From Promethearchaeota archaeon (GTDB lineage: Archaea; Asgardarchaeota; Lokiarchaeia; Sigyniarchaeales; SOKP01), in NCBI GenBank assembly GCA_030605895.1, contig JAUWHL010000333.1, forward strand, positions 1-5,841: a stretch of 5,841 nt of DNA, given 5' to 3'. Shown piece by piece: positions 1-4,707 of this stretch. Within the stretch, counting starts at the first letter, position 1; every line of letters starts with the position of its first letter. Both the position numbers and the translations under genes were made by a program. Under the pieces are notes generated by a model, which saw nothing but the letters and a program-made list of their open reading frames with translations, was not told where the DNA came from and searched no databases.

Positions 1-212
1 GAATAGCGGACGTTCTTGAATTCATGATCAAAAATCGTATCAGTTAATCCTGTTATTGATTCTGAAATTAAGATAGCGGGGACAATTTGAAGAGGGTTAT
101 AGCCTAATAAGAACAATAACGGCGATAATGCGGTACCAAATCCCATACCAGCCATGGAATCCATTGATTCAAATAAAAATGCCAATAAAATTATGAGTAA
201 GATTAATTCCAT
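1..212 (-). CDS. TauE/SafE (TSUP) family membrane permease, N-terminal part
   Basis: Partial gene: 70 codons from ATG at 212 to the left edge, with the 3' end outside the window. TSUP-family proteins are multi-span inner-membrane carriers for small anions such as sulfite, sulfonates or other organic anions; the substrate cannot be told from this fragment. Residues 1-14 form a hydrophobic helix (MELILLIILLAFLF). It is followed by SMDSMAGMGFGTALSPLL, the glycine-rich loop typical of the family start, and then a second helix with NPLQIVPAILISESITG, also characteristic. The start is fixed by a TAG stop four codons upstream in the same frame (225-227), and the first membrane helix begins directly at this Met, as usual for the family. 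A weak AGGG lies about 10 bases before the ATG. The upstream 51-codon ORF is only 12 bases away, so the two are probably cotranscribed and translationally coupled. The family call is from memory of its motifs. Confidence 0.85.
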   Translation of the reverse strand, partial: MELILLIILLAFLFESMDSMAGMGFGTALSPLLFLLGYNPLQIVPAILISESITGLTDTIFDHEFKNVRY

Positions 213-224
213 ATTTATAAAGCC

Positions 225-380
225 CTACAGGAAAAAATAGAATAATACCATTATTAGAGAATAACAAAACAAAGCAATGCCTATTTTTTTTATAGAATGT
301 ATTTCTACTTTCATTCTTTCAATAATTGGTTTTTCATCCAATTCACGAGCTTCTTTTCCAATTTCCCTGCTTATTGACAT
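225..380 (-). CDS. Small single-span membrane protein, 51 aa
   Basis: The minus strand reads from ATG at 380 to TAG at 227-225. The product begins MSISREIGKEARELDEKP. Residues 1-32 are a charged, probably helical region, and residues 33-51 (IGIALFCYSLIMVLFYFFL) are a single hydrophobic span ending exactly at the stop, so the protein looks tail-anchored with its N-terminus in the cytoplasm. No family is recognised. Only GAGTAAG, about 4 bases before the ATG, resembles a Shine-Dalgarno site; a second Met at residue 23 is a possible alternative start. The ORF precedes the TauE/SafE gene by 12 bases and shares its frame, so it is either a separate accessory subunit or a cytoplasmic/first-helix extension of the permease interrupted by TAG. 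Its amphipathic-then-hydrophobic layout argues against random sequence, but the ORF is short and untested. Confidence 0.5.
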   Translation of the reverse strand: MSISREIGKEARELDEKPIIERMKVEIHSIKKIGIALFCYSLIMVLFYFFL

Positions 381-417
381 TTTTCTTACTCAATTTTTTA
401 ATTATTGATTATTAATT

Positions 418-447
418 ATAATTAAGTATAATTAAATATAATAATAT
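418..447. repeat. 10-bp AT-only tandem repeat
   Basis: Three consecutive 10-base units read ATAATTAAGT, ATAATTAAAT and ATAATAATAT. The first two differ by one base and the third has drifted further. They lie in the divergent intergenic region between the permease unit and the rightward operon. A period close to one helical turn would phase the A-tracts on one face of the DNA and could bend it. Low sequence complexity alone could also explain the pattern. Confidence 0.45.
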
Positions 448-450
448 TAT

Positions 451-461
451 ATTTTATAAAG
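451..461 (-). promoter_or_regulatory. Candidate TATA box for the leftward permease unit
   Basis: The minus strand reads CTTTATAAAAT, a good match to the archaeal TTTATA core. It lies about 70 bases upstream of the ATG at 380, which would give a leader of roughly 45 bases if transcription starts about 25 bases downstream. The surrounding region is nearly pure A+T, so chance TATA-like words are common and this assignment is tentative. Confidence 0.3.
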
Positions 462-488
462 ATTATGTTCTTTCAAAAGTAATAATTT

Positions 489-498
489 TATCCGGATA
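489..498. promoter_or_regulatory. Perfect 10-bp palindrome, possible operator
   Basis: TATCCGGATA equals its own reverse complement and stands out as one of the few G+C-containing words in the divergent intergenic region. Two more CCG words follow within 40 bases (TTCCGAATT and GTCCGAAAC). It could be an operator for a dimeric regulator acting on either divergent unit, but there is no second matching site to support this. Confidence 0.25.
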
Positions 499-541
499 TT
501 ATCCAATTATTCCCACTTTTTTCCGAATTCTGTCCGAAACA

Positions 542-569
542 TTTAAATTGTATATTTTATATTACATAT
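542..569 (+). promoter_or_regulatory. Candidate TATA region for the 655-1405 operon
   Basis: TTTAAATTG at 542-550 and TATATTTTATATTAC just after it are TATA-like words on the plus strand about 90-110 bases upstream of the first gene of the rightward operon. They would imply a leader of roughly 70-85 bases. Another candidate, TTTTATTG near 608-615, would place the start right before the Shine-Dalgarno. The composition is too AT-rich to choose between them. Confidence 0.25.
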
Positions 570-641
570 ATGGTAAGAGAAGAAAAAAATAATCTAATAA
601 AAAAAAGTTTTATTGAAAATTGTTCGATAAAAAATAAAAAA

Positions 642-649
642 GGGGTGGT
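642..649 (+). promoter_or_regulatory. Strong Shine-Dalgarno site that decides the GTG start at 655
   Basis: GGGGTGGT is one of the most G-rich stretches in the first kilobase and is complementary to the archaeal 16S 3' end. It lies 5 bases before the GTG at 655. There is no in-frame ATG near it, so this site is the main reason for accepting a GTG start. The second gene of the operon has a nearly identical element (GAGGTGGTAAT). Confidence 0.7.
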
Positions 650-654
650 ATTTA

Positions 655-984
655 GTGTCAAAAGCAAAATCTCCAGTCTCAAATAGGATATTTCAAAAAA
701 ATGAAAAAGATTCATTAATAATTATTGAATTGACTAGAGAATTAAAAGAGAAGATTAATCACTTCTATCAACATTTATTAAACAGCTATTTTCCATTCGA
801 TGCTTTATGTTGGGCTCTTGCAGAACTCCAATTAATTTTTGAAAAAGGTTCAAAAAAATATTATAGAAGAGATGTTATAAAAAGAGCTGAGAAATTTATT
901 GATTCAGACCTTGATTATGATACTCTTTGCTGGCTAATTTCAAGTTATAAGACATATCTTGAAGAGATTAAATTATATCCCTAA
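655..984 (+). CDS. Hypothetical protein with internal LCW repeat, 109 aa
   Basis: No known family is recognised. The product is 109 residues, mostly alpha-helical in character, with no signal peptide or membrane span. It contains what looks like an internal duplication with an offset of 40 residues: FDALCW at 48-53 and YDTLCW at 88-93. Each motif is preceded by a polar helix (about 33-47 and 73-87) and followed by an amphipathic helix rich in L, I, Y and E (54-64 and 94-106). Two copies of a short helical hairpin would suit a protein-interaction module; that is inference. The first 20 residues are polar and probably flexible. The GTG start is chosen because of the strong Shine-Dalgarno at 642-649. 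The gene ends in a TAA TAA pair and is followed after 34 bases by the next gene, which has a matching Shine-Dalgarno, so the two form an operon. Confidence 0.75.
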   Translation: MSKAKSPVSNRIFQKNEKDSLIIIELTRELKEKINHFYQHLLNSYFPFDALCWALAELQLIFEKGSKKYYRRDVIKRAEKFIDSDLDYDTLCWLISSYKTYLEEIKLYP

Positions 985-1007
985 TAACTACAGATTCCTA
1001 AATTTTT

Positions 1008-1015
1008 GAGGTGGT
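1008..1015 (+). promoter_or_regulatory. Strong Shine-Dalgarno site for the gene at 1019
   Basis: GAGGTGGT lies 3-5 bases before ATG 1019. It shares GGTGGTA with the site before the gene at 655, which marks the pair as translated independently and well. Confidence 0.75.
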
Positions 1016-1018
1016 AAT

Positions 1019-1405
1019 ATGATTGAGATATTAAACAAGAAGAATAAAAGAATTGGATTTATTGAGGGAGTAAAATGCTTCAATAAAAAACATAAATTAA
1101 TAGGTTATTTAGAGGGAAATGAACTTAAAAGCAATAATGGATTTGTTATTTTAAAGCTAGATAAACATAATGATCTTTTTATAAATAATGATCAAGTAGG
1201 TTTTATTTATAATTCTGAGATATATATTAGAGAACAACCAGTATTTAAAGTTTTAAAAGAAAAAAGAGAGATTTATACTTTAGATCGGAAGAAAGTATTA
1301 AAATTAAAAGGAAACCATGAAAAAATTGATGATATAGATTTCGTTGCTATTGCGGCGCTTTTTCTTAGATCATATTGGATGAATATAATAATTGATTATC
1401 GATAA
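1019..1405 (+). CDS. Hypothetical beta-repeat protein, 128 aa
   Basis: The family is not identified with confidence. The N-terminal two thirds consist of short repeated beta-strand units: IGFIEG at 12-17, IGYLEG at 28-33, GFVILKL at 41-47, VGFIYN at 60-65, PVFKVLK at 74-80 and KKVLKLKG at 91-98. They are separated by turns rich in N, K and D. This pattern resembles small beta-meander or 'beta-flower' repeat proteins of bacteria, but the match is by eye and weak. The C-terminal part (106-124) is hydrophobic, starting DFVAIAALFL, and could be a buried helix or a membrane-associated segment. The protein is rich in Lys and Ile, with one Cys (C20). It is the second gene of an operon with the gene at 655, 34 bases downstream. 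The ATG is supported by GAGGTGGT. It ends in a TAA TAA pair, 11 bases before an oligo-T terminator. Confidence 0.75.
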   Translation: MIEILNKKNKRIGFIEGVKCFNKKHKLIGYLEGNELKSNNGFVILKLDKHNDLFINNDQVGFIYNSEIYIREQPVFKVLKEKREIYTLDRKKVLKLKGNHEKIDDIDFVAIAALFLRSYWMNIIIDYR

Positions 1406-1416
1406 TAAATTCAAAA

Positions 1417-1434
1417 TTTTTTTTTATTTTTTTT
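1417..1434 (+). terminator. Oligo-T terminator of the 655-1405 operon
   Basis: Nine T, one A and eight T follow the stop codon of the second operon gene within 12 bases. Archaeal RNA polymerase terminates at such oligo-T tracts without needing a hairpin, and none is seen here. Confidence 0.7.
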
Positions 1435-1512
1435 ATTACTTATAGCTAAAGTAATATAAAAAACTACCTCTTCTAATGAGTTGTCATAAAATCTCTTACA
1501 AATTTTTAATAA

Positions 1513-1719
1513 AATTCACAATCAAGCAGAATTTGTGATATATCTAAAACAGAAATTCGGAAAGTTATGCGTTATGCTGGGCCCCGAATGATATATTCTC
1601 ATCCCATAAAGAGTTTTCGTCATCTCTTTAAAAAATTAAAAAAAATTGATGAGTTAAAATATTCTTTTATTGATGATTGTTTTAAATCAGGCGACATTTT
1701 AATGCATTTACTTAACTAG
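1513..1719 (+). pseudogene. Remnant of an unidentified gene (C-terminal fragment)
   Basis: After a TAA at 1510-1512 the frame stays open to TAG at 1717-1719 and reads like genuine protein: TEIRKVMRYAGPRMIYSHP, then a basic stretch SFRHLFKKLKKIDELKYSF, ending GDILMHLLN. The only ATG near the front is at 1567, giving 50 residues, preceded by GGAAAG; the coding character starts before it, around 1531, where no good start codon exists. I therefore read it as the 3' end of a longer decayed gene rather than an intact small gene, although a 50-residue protein from 1567 remains possible. The motif RYAGPRM followed by a His-Pro is reminiscent of C-terminal tails of some redox or iron-sulfur proteins, but I cannot name a family. 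Its end overlaps the convergent Fe-S gene by 12 bases. Confidence 0.45.
1630..1645 (-). terminator. Oligo-T terminator candidate for the Fe-S protein gene
   Basis: On the minus strand eight T, AA and six T occur about 63-78 bases past the stop codon of the Fe-S gene, enough for archaeal-type termination. The tract lies inside the gene remnant on the other strand, where it encodes lysines, so it could be coincidental. Confidence 0.4.
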
Positions 1720-2631
1720 AACAGCTAAATTTCTTTTAATAACGGGAAGGCTTTTATCTGAATTAGAAGGAGAAAATATTTTGAGTTTTTTAGATAAAGA
1801 ATTTGCCAATTTTTCATCTCTTTGTCCTTCTAATAATACTTTAGTTTCATTCTCTGTAATGTCATCCAATTTTTCTGTTAAATTGATTACTTCTTTATTA
1901 CCTGGGCAAGGTTTTTGGCATCTCATACAGCCTATTAAAGCGTTATGTGCATCAGTAGGAATCCAGTCTGGAATTATACCTTGAATTTCATTATAAACAG
2001 AAATACATTTACCTGCATCAATAACAAAATTTTCATCAGAGATTAATGGGATCGCATTAGTAGGACAATTATTTATACAAATTGTACAATTTTTACATTG
2101 ATCCATCATTTTTATCTCAGTCCAATTATCTTCTTCAAATTGAAAATCTGTAAAAAAAGCAAATAAATTTATCATGCTCCCCCATCCATCAATATAACAA
2201 ATATTATTCCTCCCATATTCTCCAAGTCCACTTCTAACAGCTAATAATTTTACATGAAGTTTCCGTGTGAACTCAACTTTATATCCTGGTTCCTGTATAA
2301 TATCTTTTATTATTAGATTCTCGAAGTCTTCTACAGTTGTACCATCATCATAATAATTTGGGGGTATCATAATTTCATGAATTTTACCATCTAAATGAAA
2401 ATTCACTACTGCTAACTTACTAAATATCGCTAAAATTATTATAGATTTAGCATTTGGAAGATTTTCAGGGATTTCAAACTTTTTAGTATCAATATAACTC
2501 CTATAAACTTCATTATCGCTAAGTTTTCCTTCTCTACGTAATTTATCAATATCTTCTTGGAGGTCTTTCAAATGCTCCACAGAAATGGTACGATATTTAT
2601 ATTTAAAATCTAAATTAATGCCACTATACAT
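1708..2631 (-). CDS. Double [4Fe-4S] cluster protein of the QueG (epoxyqueuosine reductase)-like superfamily
   Basis: A cytosolic redox protein of 307 residues. The middle has AVRSGLGEYGRNN at 131-143, matching the conserved AVRAGLGxxGKN region of QueG and relatives. It is followed by two cluster motifs: C179-x2-C182-x2-C185-x3-CP (C189), and C209 followed by C235-x2-C238-x3-CP (C242). This eight-Cys arrangement is the 'double cluster binding' domain that transfers electrons, to cobalamin in QueG. The N-terminal NLPNAKSIIILAI (57-69) also fits the family. The usual N-terminal region of true QueG (a YxxxDYH-like motif) is not seen, and no HEAT-repeat tail is present, so tRNA epoxyqueuosine reduction is unproven; a related reductase of unknown substrate is more cautious. 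The start is supported by AAGGAAG about 7 bases upstream. It lies 219 bases downstream of the co-oriented MoxR gene. Its last 12 bases overlap the convergent gene remnant. Confidence 0.85.
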   Translation of the reverse strand: MYSGINLDFKYKYRTISVEHLKDLQEDIDKLRREGKLSDNEVYRSYIDTKKFEIPENLPNAKSIIILAIFSKLAVVNFHLDGKIHEIMIPPNYYDDGTTVEDFENLIIKDIIQEPGYKVEFTRKLHVKLLAVRSGLGEYGRNNICYIDGWGSMINLFAFFTDFQFEEDNWTEIKMMDQCKNCTICINNCPTNAIPLISDENFVIDAGKCISVYNEIQGIIPDWIPTDAHNALIGCMRCQKPCPGNKEVINLTEKLDDITENETKVLLEGQRDEKLANSLSKKLKIFSPSNSDKSLPVIKRNLAVLVK

Positions 2632-2710
2632 AAATAACTTCCTTTTAAATGTAAAAATCTAATATAAGAAATTAAAAATATTAAAGACAAAGTATAATTT
2701 TAAATTTTAC

Positions 2711-2748
2711 TGATTTTTCTTCTTTTGTTCTGATTTCTTCTTTTGTTC
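2711..2748. repeat. Tandem 18-20 bp direct repeat upstream of the Fe-S gene
   Basis: Two adjacent units start with TGATTT and end with CTTCTTTTGTTC. The first (2711-2730) has two extra T before CTTC; the second occupies 2731-2748. They sit 80-118 bases upstream of the Fe-S gene start, in the gap behind the MoxR gene. They could be paired sites for a regulator or a recent slippage duplication. Confidence 0.7.
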
Positions 2749-2850
2749 TAATATCGTTGTTTTTATGTGAGAAAGATGTAAAAGAAATGTTTATGAGAGA
2801 ATAAATAAGTTAAGAATAAATATTAATTCCTTTTTTTTTTTCTTTAAAGG

Positions 2851-3705
2851 TTAAGTTGGAAATTTAATTTTTTCTAAAGCTATTTCAAAGTCTTTCTCCT
2901 TTTTTATTAAAACACCTAAAAAGGGTATATTTTCTTTCAATTCTTCCATAGTAATACCACTTTTCAATAATACCCCTATCCAATCAAGAAGTTCCGAAGT
3001 CGATGGCATTTTTCGTAGTTTTGTAATAGCTCTTAATGCGTAAAAGTGTTGCAAACACTGACTTAAAAGTTGTTGTTTTAAATCTGGATAATGCAATTTA
3101 CAAATTTCTGCCATAAATTCTTTTGAGGGGAACTCTATCCAGTGAAATACACATCTTCTTAAGAATGCATCAGGAAGTTCCTTCTCATTATTAGATGTAA
3201 TAATTATAATCGGTCTGGTTTTAGCTTTCACGAATTCTTTGGTTTCTTTAATGTAAAATTCCATTACATCTAATTCTTGTAATAAATCATTAGGAAACTC
3301 AATATCTGCTTTATCAATTTCATCTAATATGAGAACAACTTGCTCATCAGAAACAAAAGCTTCACCCAAAGGTCCCAGAGTTATATAATCATTAATATTA
3401 TTCACATCTCGATCTTCAGAGCCAAATCTACTATCATTTAATCTCTGAACTGTGTCATACATATAACACCCGTCAATTGCTTCGGTTGTACTTTTAATAT
3501 TCCAAATTATCAATCTTTTTCCCAAGCTTTCAGCTATAGCATGTGCTAGCATAGTTTTTCCGGTTCCTGGTTCTCCCTTAACCAATAAAGGACGCTCAAG
3601 AGCTATAGCAACGTTAACTATATTTCTAAGCTGAGGATCTGCAAGATATTTAACAGTTTCAGTTTTTACGTCTCCTTGGAATTTATTAAAATCCATATTA
3701 CTCAT
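2851..3705 (-). CDS. MoxR-family AAA+ ATPase
   Basis: A 284-residue single-domain ATPase of typical MoxR length. Residues 44-51 (GEPGTGKT) are the Walker A motif, 123-131 (VVLILDEID) the Walker B, 170-173 (TSNN) sensor 1, and 181-184 (FLRR) the arginine-finger region. PSTSELLDW at 234-242 is the MoxR-type sensor 2 helix start. The segment around ADIEFPNDLLQELD and NEKELPDAFLRRC is highly conserved in this group. MoxR ATPases act as chaperones that insert cofactors or mature complexes, usually with a VWA-domain protein encoded next door. No VWA gene is seen here; the next co-oriented gene is the Fe-S protein. No Shine-Dalgarno precedes ATG 3705, but a TATA-like word 18-31 bases upstream suggests a leaderless transcript; Met4 is an alternative start. 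The client is unknown. Confidence 0.93.
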   Translation of the reverse strand: MSNMDFNKFQGDVKTETVKYLADPQLRNIVNVAIALERPLLVKGEPGTGKTMLAHAIAESLGKRLIIWNIKSTTEAIDGCYMYDTVQRLNDSRFGSEDRDVNNINDYITLGPLGEAFVSDEQVVLILDEIDKADIEFPNDLLQELDVMEFYIKETKEFVKAKTRPIIIITSNNEKELPDAFLRRCVFHWIEFPSKEFMAEICKLHYPDLKQQLLSQCLQHFYALRAITKLRKMPSTSELLDWIGVLLKSGITMEELKENIPFLGVLIKKEKDFEIALEKIKFPT

Positions 3706-3722
3706 AATTATATGAAATTAAT

Positions 3723-3736
3723 CTAAAATTAAATAA
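3723..3736 (-). promoter_or_regulatory. Candidate TATA box of the MoxR gene
   Basis: The minus strand reads TTATTTAATTTTAG, 18-31 bases before ATG 3705. That is the spacing expected between a TATA box and a start codon that is itself the transcription start, and it agrees with the absence of a Shine-Dalgarno. Confidence 0.4.
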
Positions 3737-3829
3737 TTTTTTAATAATTTTTATTCGATTCAATTAGAAATATCAAAAAATGGATTATCTATATTAAGAA
3801 TACAATAAGGATTCTTGTGAGATTATTCC

Positions 3830-3850
3830 TTTTCTATTTACTAAAATTTA
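3830..3850. repeat. Imperfect 21-bp direct repeat, left copy
   Basis: The stretch (TTTTCTATTTA, then CTAAAATTTA) is repeated at 4659-4679 with two differences, a C/G change in the middle and a T/A change near the end. The two copies bracket the gene at 3884-4519, 829 bases apart. This copy overlaps the presumed TATA box of that gene. Confidence 0.5.
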
Positions 3851-3854
3851 AAAG
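3847..3854 (+). promoter_or_regulatory. Candidate TATA box of the gene at 3884
   Basis: TTTAAAAG, preceded by AAAA, lies 30-37 bases before the TTG at 3884. A transcription start about 25 bases downstream would fall just before that TTG, allowing a very short leader that includes GAGAAG. This supports TTG 3884 over ATG 3917 as the start. Confidence 0.4.
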
Positions 3855-3883
3855 TTCTCACTTGATTATGGTTTTGAGAAGAC

Positions 3884-4519
3884 TTGACTAGTACAGAAGA
3901 TGCAACTTTAATAAACATGATATGTCCGTACTGTAAAGAGAGTTTCAGAAAGCAAGTAGACTATCAAAAGAAGCATGGTCTTTTCACAATATTAATAAAA
4001 AACCATTCTGATAACTCAAATTGCCCTCCTTTTATTGCTTTTATAGATAATAATGGAAAACACAGAGGCTCCCAGAAGATAGATGACATTGAAGCTGAAG
4101 AAGAAGCTTCTCTTAATGGGCAATTTCTTGAAGCTGCTCGAAATCGGATAAATGAACTAAAAGATGATATAAGGTTTTATCATTTAAAAGTGCCTCGGAA
4201 AGGAGGAAGGGGATTTGAACATAAAGTAGCAAGTGTTTCTGATAGATCCTTTATGAGCTCTAAATTATATCAATCTTTAGTTGATTTTTTAACGATTTAT
4301 GAAGAAGATAATACATTTGGAGCGATTTCTATTGAAAGAGATACTATTTTTGAAGGAGGACTATTAGTTTATGGTAAATATCTTGGAATGATATATACTA
4401 TGTTCTGGAAAAAACAAAAACCTCTATTTAGTAAATCTTTAGATGACTTGAAAGCAGAAGCTAACCTTACAATAGAAAAACTTATCGAATTATATGATAT
4501 TATGGATTTGTTCTTTTAA
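3884..4519 (+). CDS. Unidentified protein with N-terminal Cys/His cluster, 211 aa
   Basis: No named family is recognised. Residues 14-17 are CPYC. H31, H41 and C47 follow before PPFIAFIDNNGKHRG (48-62), so C14, C17, H41 and C47 could bind one zinc ion. Next comes an acidic helical linker (about 66-100) with EAEEEASLNGQF and ARNRINELKDDI. The C-terminal part (125-211) has alternating strands and helices: a helix at 127-139, then FGAISIERD, GGLLVYGKYLGMIYTMFW, and a long final helix from 187. That order vaguely recalls small alpha/beta regulatory domains of the roadblock or profilin-like type common in Asgard archaea; this is inference only. The start is TTG 3884, since a stop lies three codons upstream and no earlier start exists; ATG 3917 (Met12) would also keep the whole Cys/His region. 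It is divergent from MoxR (178-base gap) and convergent with the thiolase. Confidence 0.75.
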   Translation: MTSTEDATLINMICPYCKESFRKQVDYQKKHGLFTILIKNHSDNSNCPPFIAFIDNNGKHRGSQKIDDIEAEEEASLNGQFLEAARNRINELKDDIRFYHLKVPRKGGRGFEHKVASVSDRSFMSSKLYQSLVDFLTIYEEDNTFGAISIERDTIFEGGLLVYGKYLGMIYTMFWKKQKPLFSKSLDDLKAEANLTIEKLIELYDIMDLFF

Positions 4520-4658
4520 CAAGTCGCTTTATAAGAAACAATTTCGCATCATTTCTTGGATAATTTCATCATATTACAGTCTAACCTTGAAAATATCTCA
4601 TTTACTAAAAAAAAATAAATTTTAAATAATCCTATTTTATTATCGTAGCATTTGTGAT

Positions 4659-4679
4659 TTTTCTATTTAGTAAAATTAA
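4659..4679. repeat. Imperfect 21-bp direct repeat, right copy
   Basis: This copy reads TTTTCTATTTA, then GTAAAATTAA, and matches 3830-3850 at 19 of 21 positions. It overlaps the left arm of the inverted repeat at 4665-4688. Confidence 0.5.
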
Positions 4680-4688
4680 ATACTAAAT
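4665..4688. repeat. Perfect 8-bp inverted repeat between convergent genes
   Basis: ATTTAGTA and TACTAAAT are exact complements separated by the 8-base loop AAATTAAA. The stem has only one G-C pair per arm, so an RNA hairpin would be weak. It lies just beyond the oligo-T tract downstream of the thiolase gene, so for that gene the order is T-tract then hairpin, the reverse of a bacterial intrinsic terminator. Confidence 0.5.
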
Positions 4689-4689
4689 G

Positions 4690-4702
4690 AAAAAAAAAAA
4701 AA
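4690..4702 (-). terminator. Oligo-T terminator of the thiolase gene
   Basis: A run of 13 T on the minus strand begins 5 bases after the thiolase stop codon, a strong archaeal-type termination signal. The rest of the convergent gap 4520-4707 shows no gene; only a weak 6-bp inverted repeat (AAGAAA at 4533-4538, TTTCTT at 4552-4557) could help end the plus-strand gene. Confidence 0.7.
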
Positions 4703-4707
4703 TTCTT

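Noticed and set aside
570..686. 38-codon plus-strand ORF starting at ATG 570, before and overlapping the gene at 655
   Set aside because: It has no Shine-Dalgarno, a composition typical of AT-rich intergenic DNA, and ends inside the better supported gene in another frame. A leader peptide cannot be fully excluded.
1781..1984. 67-codon plus-strand ORF
   Set aside because: It lies entirely antisense to the Fe-S protein gene, whose cysteine motifs make the minus strand the real coding strand.
2831..2841. Run of 11 T on the plus strand as a terminator
   Set aside because: No plus-strand gene ends nearby; for the minus-strand MoxR gene it is an A-run and would not terminate transcription.
3796..3816. 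AAGAAT/ATTCTT inverted repeat in the MoxR/Cys-His intergenic region
   Set aside because: Only a 6-bp AT-rich stem with a 9-base loop; expected by chance in this composition.
3867..3890. Eight-codon frame ATG...TAG just before the gene at 3884
   Set aside because: It is too short, has no ribosome binding site, and overlaps the TTG start in another frame; likely chance.
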